DNA of 47,494 bases from assembly GCA_943704495.1 (NCBI GenBank), contig CALSCR010001432.1:1-47494 (forward strand), read 5' to 3'. A program made the position numbers and the translations under genes. Of this stretch, positions 26,230-39,795 are shown in pieces. The DNA comes from Pigoraptor chileana (taxonomy: Eukaryota > Opisthokonta > Filasterea). The notes under the pieces were generated by a model. That model was not told the origin of the DNA. It saw only the letters and a list, made by a program, of their open reading frames with translations, and ran no database searches. How positions within the stretch are numbered: position 1 is the stretch's first letter; every line of letters starts with the position of its first letter.

Positions 26230-29200
26230 TTAAAACTTGAATTGGGCGGGGTCGACGAGGGCAGCCTGGCGCACGGCGTCCACAGTGAAGGGACCGCCGA
26301 CCGCAAAGTAGTCCTTGTCCTTGCCAATCTCCGCACGCGCGGCAATCACAGCATTCTTCAGTGCAAACAGAGAGCTGCATGCCATGCAGTACGGCGGCTC
26401 ACCAGAAGCTGCGGTGCGCAAGAGTGTGTGCGAGAGGGAGAGGGAGTGGGAGGACGATGCCAATAAGTGTGAGTTGAACAAACATGACAAGTGTCCGCCA
26501 ACAAACACGAAAAATCAAACGGCAAAACACCTGAAAACATTGCACACGCCAAAGCACGCCACCGACACATAAGCCGTTGCACAGCTGCGAGCGGAATGGA
26601 CGGGTATCACAACTGAATGGATTCCAACTCACCCTTTGAGCGCAAAAAGCCGTCTGGGTTGGGTGTGTTTTGGAGGAGAGTGATGCGGAAGTCGATGGGG
26701 ATGTCCTTTGCTGCGGGTGGCTTGTACTCCTGCGGGCGACATAGGACGGGCGGGTGACGCACGAGGAAGGTGCATCAGCATTGCCTTACACACACACTCG
26801 CAAGCAACACACGCACACACATAAATACACACACACACACACACTCACCCATGTGCCGTTGGAAAGGAGGCGACCAGAGTCCGTATCGAACGTGAGCTTC
26901 TCGCTCATCCAGTAGCCAAGTCCCTGCACAAAGCCGCCCTCCACCTGGCCGAGATCAATCAGAGGGCTCAAGCTGCACACGTGCGTGGGTAGGTATGTAT
27001 GTGAGGAAGAAGCAGGCAAAAAAGCATTGATATGAGGCCCTCTTATATGCACGAAATTCACAAGTACCAACGGGTACATGTGCACAGAGAGACACAGCCG
27101 AAGTAAGGTATTGTGCCGAGAACGAATAAGGCGAGAATGCCAAGGAATAACAACAAGCATGCACACCACTCTCGGCTTGCGGCGCACACAAACCCATCGA
27201 CACCGCGACAGCACGCACACGCACCTGACTCCGCAGTCAAAGACAATGTCTGCGCGGATAATTTGGCTCTCGCCCGTGAGGACGTCAACCTCCACCTCAA
27301 CGCAAGTGGCGCCAAACGAAGAGTAGTTAAACGGGCCCGTCGATCCTCCGAGATACCTGCCGTTCAAAGTGAGACAATATTGCAATCCATGAGCGCATTG
27401 ACGAGAGAAGGAAAGAGTGGTAGATGTGGGACAAAATGAATTCTGTAGAATCTTTGTGCATGACTCCAGCAACGACGAATAGGTAGATGCAGGACTCAAA
27501 TCCTGTCTTTGACGCTCTGCCCATCGACACCATACAAGAAAGAGACACAGACAGACGGGGTCTCAGCCCATGCACTCAGTCAGCCAGCCAGTCAGTCAGT
27601 CATCGTCAACTCACCATGCGCGCGCAGAGAGATCGGCGCCCTGTCCCAGGCACGCCCCAATGACGTCCGTCCACTTGGCCGTCGCGGGCAGTGTCTTGCG
27701 GATGGGATCAATCACCGCAAGAAGGTTCTTGCATGCCTGCTGCACGGCCGCGCAGTTGAGCTCAGAGGTGATGCTGCCTCCAGTAGGCGCAGCTGTGGAA
27801 GGGAGTCGATTTGAAGGGCGTGCGTGTGAGTGGAAGAGATAGATGTAGGGTTCGGAGGTAACAAAATGCAACAAATTGCACCAGAGGCACTCAATGGCAC
27901 ACTCAATGGCCAGCACAATCTGTGGGAGCAGGAAAGGCCTGCACTGCACGAAAGCGCGACATGGAAAGAAGCAGAAACGGAAACAGGTTCGTGCCACGTG
28001 ACACACAGGAGGAGTCGTGAATGGATTCCATGTGCATACCATTGGGATGCATGTCCGTGCGTGTCTGGCGGATGATGATGTTGCCCATGTCAACGCCCAG
28101 AGTGTATGCGGCCACTTGCGCGACCTGCACATCGAATAAGCGAGCGAACACACCACAAATTCAGCAACCACAATCGGCCAATAGGGCAAAAATACAGAGT
28201 GGATTATACATCGCATGCATATCTACACCCACACCAACACACCCACGACGACACAAAGACTACGCACCTTCGTGTTGATGCCCTGCCCAATTTCGCATCC
28301 AGAGTGGGTAATGGCGACCGTCCCGTCCGCGTACACAGTCACATACCCGCCGCACGTGTAACCACCCCACGCAATACCATACTTAAGGGGCATGAGCGTA
28401 ATTCCACGCTTCCGCCAGCGGTTCTTGGCGTTGAAGTCGACGACGGCAGCCTTGCGGTTGTCGTAGTCCGCCTGTGTCTTCAGATTGGCCCACACTGTCG
28501 GCAGCGTGCAGTTTGCCACTGTCTGACCGTACGGCGTCGACTGCGATGATTGTTTGTTTTGTTGTTGCATTCAAGTGAATATGGACAGGTGTGAGTGGGT
28601 TGTGATGTTATGCGGCAAACAAACAGACAGATGATTAGACAAGCAAACACACACAGACACATTCACACGCGCACACACAGACACAACGCACCTGGCCGTC
28701 CTTAATGATGTTGTTGAAACGCACGGTGTCGGCGTCCAGTCCAAGCGACCGCGCCACGTGATCAACGACCGTCTCAATGATGAAGATGGCGGGAACGCAT
28801 CCGGGTGCGCGCATCGCAGTGTTGCACGGCGTGTTGGTCTGGCAGAGATAGCCCGTGACCTTCCAGTTGGGCGCGTAGTAGGCTGCACACACACACACAC
28901 ACACGATTGGTTGACAGGCGATGGTTCAGCACAAAACGCACAAAACTATAAGGGCGCAGTGGCACCAAACAAACACAAACCACACCAACACATACAACAG
29001 CCGCACACAAGCACATCCGCATGCACACACAATTACGCACACACGCGCATACACACCGTTGTCGCAGGCATCAAATGCCATGGCAACGCATCCTGGCGAG
29101 TCGTTCATGTTGCAGCCGCTGTCGACATAGTAATCGAGCTGAACGGCAGTGAGCACACCGTTGTTGTCAAATCCGACCTTGTAGCTGCGCAGCCAGCCAA

Positions 29201-32200
29201 AATGGAAACAGAGGGGAAAGGTGCGTTACTAAAAAGGGACACAAATATTCACTCATTGCATCGCAGATTATCAAATACGCATTCGTGAAACAGAACAGCG
29301 CCGAGCGCAACCAAAAGCACACAAGACAAGAACTCACTTGGCCAGGAATGGATGGCGCTTGCCAATCATTTCCATGTTTGTCTGAATGTTGACTGCAATG
29401 CGCACGGCACATCCCATGACGGACGCCGCCACCGCCGCCGCCGACGCCGTGGACAGATTGCGCGTGATCTTGCCACCGTATGCGCCGCCCACACGCTTGA
29501 CCTCCACAGAGACCATGCTCAGGGGAACGCCGGTCGTCTGCGCCACAGACTTCTGCACATAGTCAGGCCACTGCGCGGCAGAGTGGACAGTGAAGCCGCC
29601 GTTGTCCTGGGGAACGGCAAGCGCCACCTGCGTCTCAAGGTGGAAATGGTACTGGCTGCCGCAGTCGATCGACCCTTCAATCACGTGGGCGCACGTCGGG
29701 AACGCAGCGTCGACGTCACCCATGGCGAGGGGCGGGATGGGATTGTCGAAAAACTTCTTTGCGGCAATCGCATCCGAAATGGTCAGGATGGGCTTCTGCA
29801 CATTCGTGTATGTCACGCTGACGGCCTTTGCGGCAGCGTCGGCGTGCGCCTGCGTGTCTGCGAGGATGAGTCCGAGTGACTGGCCCGCGTACAGAACGGT
29901 GCCAGAGCAAAACAGCTCCTCGGGGGTGTCGGGGCTGCAGTTGTTCTGTCCGCCCGTCGGAATGTCCTTGGCAGTGAGGAAGCGCGCAACACCGGGCATT
30001 GCCTGTGCGCACACACGCGTCGAGACAACAAAAACGAGAACCGAAGGAAAGCGCCACTGTCAGCACTAGTGCACACGACCTTCAGACGATATGACGCTCG
30101 CAAAGGGACACAAAACACTAACCCTGCCCTAACACAGCAGCGGCGCCTTCGCATCACTCACCAGCGCAGCCGTCGCATCAATGGTGCCAATGGTTGCCGA
30201 GGCGACGGTTGAGACGACAAAAGCGCCAAACAGAGTGCCTGTGGGGGGTGCAATGTCCTCAGTGTACTGCGCCTCGCCGCTCGCCTGCACAGATACAAGA
30301 CAAAGACGCAGAGTTGAGTGGATGTGCCGTATAAAGTAGCCATCAGCATGGGCAGTTGGCAGTGTGTTGGCACTCACGCAACACAGATGGCAAACACACG
30401 CACCTGGAGATGGGACGACAGCTTGACGACGGGTTGCGACACGGGGAACTCCGACTGGTCCGAAGTGAATGTCTGCGTGCCGGACGACACGGGCCGCACA
30501 AATGTGGTACCCGCAGACTGGACGCGGGGGTCCGCCTTAGCACCGAGCAGCTGAAAAAGGGAAAATTGGTGGCCAAATTTTCCGATTAAGTATCACAAAG
30601 TGGAACGAGCGTCGACGTGAAAAAGGCATTGAGGTGCTGTAAAGAACTTCTCCCACAACAAGACACAAACGGCCATAAGATACATTGACTGACGTCCATC
30701 GTGCATTCGAACACTCCAAACAAAAGGGGACTGACACCACCAACAGCCAACCAACCTGCACGATGAACTTGTACAGCAGCGACACTCCGAGACCACGGCG
30801 GTAGTCTGCGCTGGCCGACACGGGCGGGTTGTCGGGGACCAGCTCGTTCATAAGGCTGCCCACGGCCCCGCTGAGCGTCGTGAGGTCCGTCAACGTCTTG
30901 CCAACAAGAAACGCCTCGGTGGACGCCGCGCGGAGCACAAGAGGACCAATGCCGCCGTAGACAAGCAGGGGACGCGAGGTGATCTTCTGAGAAGCATTCA
31001 GCGTGAACCGGAAGGCTGCGTTGACGTATGCGTGCGAGTTCTGTGAAGTGCATTGCCAGGAGTGGGGGTTAAAGAGCGAAAAAACGTGCGGACAGAGAGG
31101 GAGCGGTCAGTGCCAGTCAAGTGGAGTCGCATTTGTTTGAGGCAACATATCTACGACATGGCGATAGACATGCGCAACGACACCCGCACACACACACGCG
31201 CACGTGAAACCCACGGTGTGACGGGGCATAACCTTGTACGACATGTACACCTCGCCCGGGGCAAGCACGGGGATGGTCACCGACGCAATGATGCGTCCGG
31301 ACATGTCCAGCGAGAGGAGATCAAATACGCTCACAACGGTGGTGCCAGTCACACTCTCGACGCGGATCGATGCGCCAAGGCCCGCGAGGACAGTGCACAC
31401 GTCAGAGGGGAAGTCGGCATGATTGTGCACAAGCATCAGGTTACCCGCCCACGTCGCAGCCTGCAACACGCCAACGTAAAAAAACAGAGGTCGATTTTTA
31501 ACTCTCAAATACAGACGACACAGCCAACAACAACCACACACACAAACACACACACAGTATATACAAATACAAACTCACGTTGCGAATGGGAGGACCGGCA
31601 ACCTTCTTGAGGTGATCGACGGCAGTGGCGTACGACGCAGACAGAGCGCTATTCGCTGTGAGAGTCGCAATGAGGCCATTGATGGTGATGGCAGCGCCAA
31701 CTGTCACGCCCTGCTTGGCGTCCGCAGACACAACAGAGAGATCCGGGATCTCACGAATGTCGATGAGAACGGGCGCCGTGTCGTCCTTGAAGATGCCTGT
31801 GCCAGTGTTGCCTGCTACAAGCTTGTAAGTCCCGGCATACTCGTGCATGAGGAGAAACGTGTCTGCAAGGGTCGTCGGGCGGAACCACGTCACCCCGTTC
31901 GCTGAGAAGCGGAGTGCGCGAATGGGTGCGGCACCACACGATGACGCACACGGAACGGTTCCGCCGGAAATCGCCGACGACGGAATGCCGCACGACGCAA
32001 CACCCGGACACGATGTTCCAATCGGGCGGAACGAGCACTTGGGCATGTCTCCGCCACACGCGTTGGGTCCGGGGGCAGAGCGGCACCCGCAGACGCCGTC
32101 AGACCCACACGAGGTTGACGCCGACGTCGACGGGGACGACGACGAGCAGCAGGCGCCGGCATTCGATCCGCAAGACGACGACGATGCTTCCGCAGGAGTC

Positions 32201-33676
32201 ACCTTACGCACGGCCTCTTCAATGTCCTTGATGCCGCCAAACTTGAGGTGGTGGGGCGCATCGACTGCAAACGACTTAAACGCCTCGAGAATGGGGCGGT
32301 ATCCGGTGCATCGACAGAGGTTTCCGTCAAACGCATCTTCGACATTCTGCATTGTGGGCGTGGGGTTGCTCTGGAGAAGGCTGTGTTTGTGTGGGAGTGG
32401 GCGTGTGTGGGTGTGTGTGGGCGTGTGTGCGCATTTTTGTATTGAGAAAAATGACGAAGAGCGCCACATTCCTCAGAGTGTCGAGTCTCCGCAATTCATC
32501 TCCATATCTACCACTATGCGCGGCTGTTTTGATACGGGGCCTGTATATATGCCTAGTCACACGGGCATTTCCAAATAAGGCGCACCTGTACATGGACATG
32601 ACCATTCCGGGAGTACAGAAGCCGCACTGGCTGCCGTTGCCACTCGCGATCTTCTCTTGCACGGGATGGAAGCCGGCCTTGTTGCTGCATTAGCGAATGC
32701 GGCATAGTGAAGGATTAGTTTCCTAATCATTAATAGGACAAACCACAGTTCTCGAAGTGTATGTCTTTCTCCGATCGCTCTACACACAACACAATGCACA
32801 ATGTACAATGCACTCAAATGACGGCCCTATGATGCATCGTCGCCGAGGAGACGCACCTGCCAATGCCCTCTGTCGTTGTGATGGTCCAACCGTCGACGGC
32901 GCACAGCGGCTTCAGGCACTGCGGCATATGATGTGATCAAGAGACGTTCGGTTGTTCAGAAGACTCAGAACAACAGCACATCACATTAATGCTAACTTTG
33001 ATTGGCTATCCAAACTCATTACATGGATACAAACACGAACAATGCGGCCGGTATTTTCAACAAGCGCAACAAAAATTGAGTCTGATGTGATGTCCAAACT
33101 CACAGAGTTGACGGCGACGGTTGCTCCGTTGCGCGACATAGCAACAACGCAAGCGCCGCATCCACCCTCGTTGCAGGAGCGCTTTGTACCGGTCATCGAG
33201 CGCTGCGAGCGGATGTACGCGTTCAGCGTCACAGTGGGATCTGGGTTTGCGATGCGAATGTTGCGGCCGTTAAGAACAAAGTTGAGCTCAGTCGAGCCCG
33301 CAAACACGGTCGATGCATTGCTAGATGCACGTGCTACGCGCTGAGTGGGGGCGTCGGCGTCGCTGCCCTGGCGAACGGAGCGGAAGGTGAACGACTTGCT
33401 GCAGTTGCGGCATCGTCCCGAGTAAACGCCCGACGGAAGCGGGTTGCGCGGCTTGATTCTGCGCGAGAGATATTAGAAAGGTGAGCGTTGAGCTCATTTA
33501 AACAATTAAAGGTTGATTCTGATTCAATGGAGAAAAAGAGTGCGTGGAAAGCTGCTATGCCGCTAATAACGATACATCCACTTGAGTTTGCATTTTTGTT
33601 TTTGTAGTTTTCAGGATGAGGGTGACACTTACGCGGCCGCACAATGGGGGCACTCAAGCGCCGCTTCGTGTTCCAT
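26230..33676 (-). CDS. Xanthine dehydrogenase / aldehyde oxidase family molybdo-flavoenzyme (19 exons, 1398 aa)
   Basis: Exons in coding order: 33676-33633, 33458-33104, 32918-32857, 32684-32586, 32380-31579, 31460-31233, 31040-30756, 30550-30404, 30284-30162, 30002-29338, 29184-29057, 28882-28692, 28540-28268, 28124-28040, 27792-27615, 27356-27225, 26972-26849, 26729-26633, 26408-26230. Every phase closes. Domains: zinc-ribbon-like N-terminus (Cys9, 12, 31, 34); plant-type 2Fe-2S (CNEGGCGAC); second 2Fe-2S (CGFCTPGM and CRCTGYRP); a Cys-rich insert (257-335); an FAD domain ([27 protein letters not shown]); and molybdopterin domains with GGAYGGK, MGQG-like IGQG and the catalytic GEPP (Glu1343). 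Pocket residues differ from xanthine oxidoreductase (see findings), so aldehyde or N-heterocycle hydroxylation is more likely than xanthine oxidation. Whether the final acceptor is NAD+ or O2 is undetermined. Relatives are cytosolic or peroxisomal. Confidence 0.9.
33633..33676 (-). other. Start exon carrying half of a zinc ribbon
   Basis: A 44-nt exon starting at ATG 33676 encodes [14 protein letters not shown]. Its CPHC pair joins in phase 2 to exon 2, which supplies CRNC 18 residues later. The donor GTAAGT is strong. Xanthine dehydrogenases normally start close to the first 2Fe-2S domain, so this exon marks an N-terminal addition of about 60 residues. Confidence 0.65.
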
Positions 33677-34587
33677 GGTGTCTGCTCAACATAAAAACCC
33701 CGCAATTAGCAAAAAACAAAGTGAGCAAAAGCATCGCTGTGTGTTGCATCCGAGACCACAACATTGATTCCAAATGAAGAGGATCCAGCAATTATCTGTA
33801 TCCTTTCCTACATACATTGAAGATCCACACATGTCGTATAACCCCCAATTGGTCAATCTTCCCACAAGAAACACGCGATTGCCAGAATTACACAATTCAA
33901 ATAATACAAGGAGACCCACAAAGCTTCGTTTGCGAATTCTACACCTCGGGAAATAAAAGTCAAGATTAAGGGCGCCACAAGAACAATGGCGCTAAAACCA
34001 CTTTTGATTTACATTTAACACTGTATTTTTCTTGAATGCAAGCCTTGCAAGTGGACAACAGGTGTGATGATGGACACACACACACGCACAGACACCACGC
34101 ACCGACAGCACCACACCACACGACGGAAACACTTGACCTCCAATTTCTCCCTTCAAGTCTCACAACCTTACCATAAGCACCCTATAGTAAGCAATTACCA
34201 AATCAAACATTTGTTTTTCAAGCGGCAGAAGTAATCTAGATAGTAAATCAATAGTGAGCGTCTACTAAATCAGTAGTGTACTATCACGAAAGAAGGAGTG
34301 GGCTCATCGTGCCGCTGAGGGTCACGGGGGCGTGATGAACCCACCAATCACAGGCAAGGCAGCCTACTTCGCCTTTAAAGGCAATCTGTCTCATCTAAAT
34401 ACCTTATATGGTAAGTAAATTTTAATGTATACAAGAAAGGCCTATTCGCGTAGTTTGTGACTTGTATAGGAATAGTGTGCTTCCGGGAGCGGGTAACATA
34501 CTAAGGTGAATGTGATGACGTAGCTGATACGGGGATCTGAGAATCAGTGTAATACTGATCTTTACATCAAAGAAGCGACAAATGTGA
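33677..34587. other. Divergent spacer between molybdo-flavoenzyme and HAD-like genes
   Basis: Should contain both promoters. It holds a hairpin-forming TCACGGGGGCGTGA (34322-34335) and a perfect 12-bp palindrome GCCTTTAAAGGC (34371-34382), plus a short CA tract near 34075-34090. No gene recognised. Confidence 0.5.
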
Positions 34588-35676
34588 ATGTATGACACAC
34601 AGACCATTTCGACATCTTTTCTGGTTTGGTCATTTATCCGGCTGGTTGGAGGATTGTTTCTGAACATGCTGGGAGGCAGTGGGTGCATCACGAGTGCCGA
34701 TCGGGCGCTACCGCCAGCGGCCGACTGCTCCTCCGGCTCTGTTCCGGGCAAGTGCAGCGCCGACAATGCACAGACAATGGAGGCCAACACTCCACCAGCA
34801 GCTTTGAGTGAAGATGGACAATTGTTACATGTGGCCGCTCCGCCAGGACCAGGAGGAGACCTGCCTGTGCGTGTTGGTGTGGATGTTGGCGGAGTGCTCC
34901 TGAAGAGTTTTGAGACTGCAGACACGGGCAGCGAGGATCGTGAGTATCATCACACGATGAAAACATTCCGTTTATGCTCGAACATCTTCATGTGTGATTT
35001 TGAACTATTATTGATCGTCCATTGACTGGCAAGGCTGAATCACAGTTGCGAATATCCATCACGGCAGATCATACAGAGCAGCGGGCAGTCGAGGGCGCTT
35101 TTGAATCCCTCGCGCGTCTTGTTGACTACTTTGGCGCACAAAACGTATTTGTGATTTCAAAGTGCGGCGACAGGATGGCGGCCAGAATTCTCGATTTTTT
35201 CGAAAGGGAAAGAGTGTACGAACACACCGGTTTGCAGCGCGAGAACGTCCGCTTTTGCCGGGAGCGCCGCGAAAAGGCCGGAATATGCCAGGAACTCGGT
35301 ATGAATGCACAGTTGCTGTTCTCCCACAGGCATTCTCTTGATGCACAGGGTATGAGTGTTCAGTGACGGAGCATGACTGTAGTGAAGTGATGCGAAAGAG
35401 GGACGCACCGCTGATGGGCACTTGCACGCAGGCATTACGCACTTTGTGGATGATTCCATGGAGGTGCACCACCATCTCCACGGCACCGTTCCCAATCGCA
35501 TCATTCTGGCACCCACCGCCGTTGACATTCAGCGATGGAGTGAGCGGGGATCCGAAAAAATCGCCGACGTGCATCGCGCCAAGGACTGGGCCGACGTAAT
35601 GGGATACCTGCTTTCAGGTCAACAACATGTCGGCGTCCGTGCTTCTCCTGCCAGTGATAGTGTCGCCGAACTGTAG
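34588..35676 (+). CDS. HAD-superfamily-like protein (3 exons, 272 aa)
   Basis: Exons: 34588-34939, 35077-35298, 35432-35676. Phases close and the stop is TAG. Motif I is RVGVDVGGVLL (Asp99), the DxGG variant of the HAD nucleophile loop DxDG; the second, acid/base Asp is replaced by Gly. Then come AFESLARLVDYFGAQNVFVI, a motif II-like strand ending in SKCG, a CRERREKAG lysine helix (motif III) and ITHFVDDSMEV (motif IV Asp pair). This arrangement matches an uncharacterised HAD-like family found in protists, plants and bacteria. Loss of the second Asp suggests weak or altered phosphatase chemistry. The N-terminal 90 residues are Ala/Pro/Ser-rich with a hydrophobic stretch (SFLVWSFIRLVGGLFLNML, residues 10-28) that could be an anchor. 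A later start at Met64 would remove it, so the start is uncertain. Confidence 0.72.
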
Positions 35677-36106
35677 AGACAGACGCAGTGGCCTCCCGAG
35701 TCGTAGAAAACGTGAGAAAAGGCCAATACAATCTTGCCAACGGGAACTGTGGCATTCTTGATGGCGCAGTGGCTTAAAGCAGTTGAAGAGTGACGAGACA
35801 ACAGGGGGAGGCAGATGTATATAAAGCCCATTCCAGAAGCAGTGAGAATGCGTGATATACTCGCTATTAGGTGTCTGAACTGCATTTGTTGATGGGGATG
35901 GTATCAGACAACCACACAACCTACAAAGATGGAACATTATGGTCGCTGCATTAACAAAAAATGTGCACTTTAGAGAGTGGCTGCAAAGGCGCGAACACGC
36001 GGCGACGTATAAGGAAACACAGCGCCATTTCCTCGCCAGAATCACAGCAACGCTGCGTCGAGCTGATCGCACACCACACGTCACAAGAAGATCCATAATC
36101 GGCACT
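35677..36106. other. Convergent spacer between HAD-like and pinin genes
   Basis: About 430 bases of unique sequence with no supported gene; contains both 3' UTRs. Confidence 0.55.
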
Positions 36107-36465
36107 TCAGTCGCTCCGATCGGACTCCGCCATGTGCACATCCGCCCTGACGTCAGCAGCAGGTCCGTTCTCATCGGACCGGTCCATGGATGCGTCGGCG
36201 TTGGGTGCGCTGGCGTCATTACCCGCAATGACGGTATCGTCCACGGGGGTCTCGTCATCGAGGGACGGTCGCGACCGTCGCCATTCGGCAAGACCCGCCT
36301 GCTCCCTCTCACGTGATGCATCAAGCAGTGCACTCGTCTCTTCCGTGTGCGTCTTGGGGAGATAGTAGATGTGCGGCTCTGCGGAAGTGCGGATGAAGTT
36401 GCCAAGAAGGCCAGCGCGTTCTGCACGATCCTTATCCTGCACGCATCGACCAATGTGTGCAGAAG

Positions 36466-36504
<39 letters not shown>

Positions 36505-38454
36505 CATGGACATGCACACGTTATGGGCAGACAACATCAGCGAGTGAAATGCATAGAGCGAGTGTCGCAGGCGCCTCAGACTGACAGCGAGACCGAGGAC
36601 AAGATAACACCACATCACAATGCCCACGCCGCACGCACACACACAACGCACCTGCAAAGCATCGTGCATTTTCAGGCGTAGTCGCAACAATTCGGCCTTC
36701 ATTATCCGTGCTTGCAGCTCCATTGCCGCCTTCTCTTCTCTCGATTTCTCAATGGCGGCGTCGGCATCCTTGCGGTCCTTTTGCAGGCGTTCGTCAAGCT
36801 TAGAATCAATCTCGGCGCGGTTAACATCCTGCCATTTTCAAATTGTTGTTTGTTTTGTGGGGAGTTAATACGAAGGAAAGTGCACCGTCCGTAAGGCTTA
36901 ACGTTGGTGAGCACACACGCAAATAGACGGATGGAACGACAGGAATTCACAACTTCTTCTACGTTACAATTCTCATAATTCCGACGCACGCACATGCACA
37001 TGCACATGCACAGGCACACATTCATTGACAGACACGCGCGCAAACCAAAACACAGCTGTGAATACCCACAATGGCGGAGGTCTCTTTCTGCGCCTGCTGC
37101 AGTGTTCCCATGAGCATTCCAAACAACCGCCTCTCCCGACCACCTACGCCCGCAGACATCTTCCTCCGTGCCGGCGCCTCTCCTTCGGTGCCGTTGCCAT
37201 GCGACGGCGCCCGCACCCTGACACGGTCATAGTCGTGCCCTTCATCAATATCACGCACGCGTCTGGTTCGCTCGCTAGCGTTTGGGTGTGGCGGCGGATG
37301 TGTTGTCACATGCTGTTGCCGGTGTCCCTCCCCGCGACTCCGGCCGAGGGACTCACGCCGCCCATCCGCAACGCCATCACGTGATCTCCGCCTGTCGTCG
37401 CGGCCGCCCGCATCGTCTTCGTGTCGGTCTCGGTCCCTATCTCTGTCCCTGACCCTCTCCCTGTCCCTATCCCTGTCCCGCTCCCGCTCCCTCTCACGCA
37501 CACCTCCGGTATCGCCCCGCCCTCGCCGCTCATCATCGTTGTGTCGGTCGTGCTCACGAACGAGCGCGTGTCCAACAACGGCAATCGCAGACAGTATCGA
37601 TGGCTGCAAAATAGGCACGTAAATTTCAGTAAAATATAGCAGTGAAAGCGTTCAAATTAACGCAATTCACTCCTAACACAAGGCGCCACGTGCACTCCAT
37701 CGCGCCGCGTGACCGAATGCTCGGTGCAAAGTGGAAAGAAACCAACCTTCTCAGCATCGTCTTCAATCGCATCCTCCACGCGCGGTCGTCGCACGCTCCG
37801 GTCGGTATCAATGCGCCGCTGTATAAGGAGCACAAGCAACGCACATTGTGAGACAAGGAAGCGTATGCAATGGCATGTGTAGTAAGAGCCAGGAAGTATG
37901 TCCCCAGAACATGCCATTCGACGACATGCCAAGGCGTAAAATCATGCTCTCAGAAGAAGATACACTCACCGTCACAGGCGTTCCCAAAGCCCTTCCGGCG
38001 GACCTGTACAAGTGCAGCAAGCAACGCGGCGAAGATCAGCCAAATAGCATAAGACGACAGACATAACACTTAATTACCCACGCACGCAGCCACCAATGAG
38101 CACAGTAGAAGCATAGCCTACAGAAACGGCACACACATGATGCACCACATATTGCTTATGTGCTAACATAGGCATGTCACAACAGCAAGTATTGCTCCTG
38201 TACTGGATGTGCCGATCTGAGGCCTGGCTGAGTATGCGCGCATTGCAGAAATCCAATGGAAATGCATGACAGCAAGACAACTGGTTGCCGTAAATGCATA
38301 CCAGTGCTCCAATACTCTTAGGATCCACATGTGGTGACAAAAACAGATGCACAATGATCTTTGTAAGCACACACCTCCCAAGCTTTGACTGGAGGTCTTC
38401 AAACTCGCGCTGTTTTCGCTCAATGAGAGCCGACAGTCCCTCAAAATCGCCCAT
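36107..38454 (-). CDS. PNN: Pinin homologue (6 exons, 408 aa)
   Basis: Exons in coding order: 38454-38375, 38003-37970, 37818-37747, 37603-37070, 36828-36652, 36436-36107. Phases close and the stop is TGA. The N-terminal helix (FEGLSALIERKQREFEDLQSK, split here only by length) parallels the pinin coiled-coil start. Exon 4 contains a long Arg-Glu/Arg-Asp repeat, then RERRLFGMLMGTLQQAQKE (about residues 216-234), almost identical to the pinin core RNRRIFGLLMGTLQKFKQE. Exon 5 is a charged coiled coil. Exon 6 opens with FIRTSAEPHIYYLP, matching pinin YIRTKTKPHLFYIP, and ends in an acidic Ser/Asp tail. Pinin is an exon-junction-complex-associated splicing factor (ASAP/PSAP partner) of nuclear speckles. 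The C-terminal SR-rich tail of vertebrates is missing, so this protein is short; its RD/RE region lies before the core instead. Confidence 0.87.
36464..36506. repeat. (CA)n(TA)n microsatellite in pinin intron 5
   Basis: CA dinucleotides pass into TA dinucleotides on the plus strand; read on the sense strand this is (TA)n then (TG)n shortly before the exon 6 acceptor. Confidence 0.9.
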
Positions 38455-39160
38455 CTTCCCAGAGCACCCGAGTGCGTATGCGCCGTATGTTGAAGATGAT
38501 GCGCAGTAAAGGGCAACTGAGACGGTTTCCGCGAGGATGATGTCAGGATTTGCGGTTACTTTCAATCAAGAGCCGCTCTGTGTGCGTGCTATTATGCATT
38601 ACACAAAAACAAAAATATATATGCAAAACGGCGGCTACTTTAATCGGGGTGTGTATGCACTGACACTCTTCTGTTGTCAGTGTGTCAACGACAGACGATG
38701 CTGTTGCTGTTGACTGGACTTGTGAGTGCGCACATGTGCTGCGCCCTTCGCCGGCTGATTATATTAAAGCGAGTTCGCAAATTACTGCGGATTTATGGTC
38801 ATTCTCAATTTATCTGCCTCGATGGAGTAACACAGCATCCGTAGTTAAGAGTAAATTTGTGTATTGCTTTCATATAGGACATTTCTGCTTTTATGAAAGG
38901 TTGTCCTTGAAAAGTGATGGATTATAATTCCATATTTAGTAGGAATAAGTGTTGAGCGCAGATTTTGTGGACCTCCAAAACAGGGGATGAAAGATCACCA
39001 ATTAGATGCATCAAGTTGTGGGTTCACAACAATCACACATCAAGGAAGGCGGTTTTGTCAGCCTGTGAGCCCACCACAGCCTCTTGTTCTGTCTTTCGTT
39101 TGTTGCCCACGCTGTTGTTGATCCCTTTTGGGTGAGGTTTTGGCAAACCAATCCGCCCCC
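38455..39160. other. Divergent spacer between pinin and the unrecognised gene
   Basis: About 700 bases with no supported gene; should hold two promoters. AT-rich around 38610-38640 and 38900-38945. Confidence 0.5.
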
Positions 39161-39754
39161 ATGGCAACGACCGCATATGCGTATGGCCGACCGCCGCCAC
39201 CGCCGCAGTCACAGCCCTCCCATGCCACCAGTGCACAGGCAACCACGCACCAGGGAGGCCCCGTCGCGGGTGCAGCAGCAGGGACGGATCCCCCCGCCAT
39301 CATCGCCCCCAATCGCCTGCCCTCATTTCTTGCCGAGTGCCTGCGAACGGGCGTTGTGAGCGGTTTCAAGCACTTTCGGATGTACCTTCGCGGGAGGGAG
39401 GAGCTGCTGGTCACCGTGTACAACGACCGTGCGACCCCCCACCACTCACGTGCATCCTCCGCTGTCAACCTCCACAAAGCCCCGAGCTTCAGAACGCTGT
39501 GAGTGGCCGACTTGACTTGCGCCATTTGTAGCTTACGTGTGCGACCTGAGAGTTGCACATAGTGTGGGCGCGGTCCTACCAAGTGAATTTTGGTATATGC
39601 TCCAATTAATTCTTTAATCTTTGTGCTATCAATGTGCGACGCGTGCTGTCTGTCAACCGTAGCTTCAGCGGTCATGGCGAAAACTCCCCCGCTCCAGCGA
39701 GCCCGTCGATGAATGAGGGAACACTAGAGGTTGGCAGGCACACGCACGCACACA

Positions 39755-39795
<41 letters not shown>
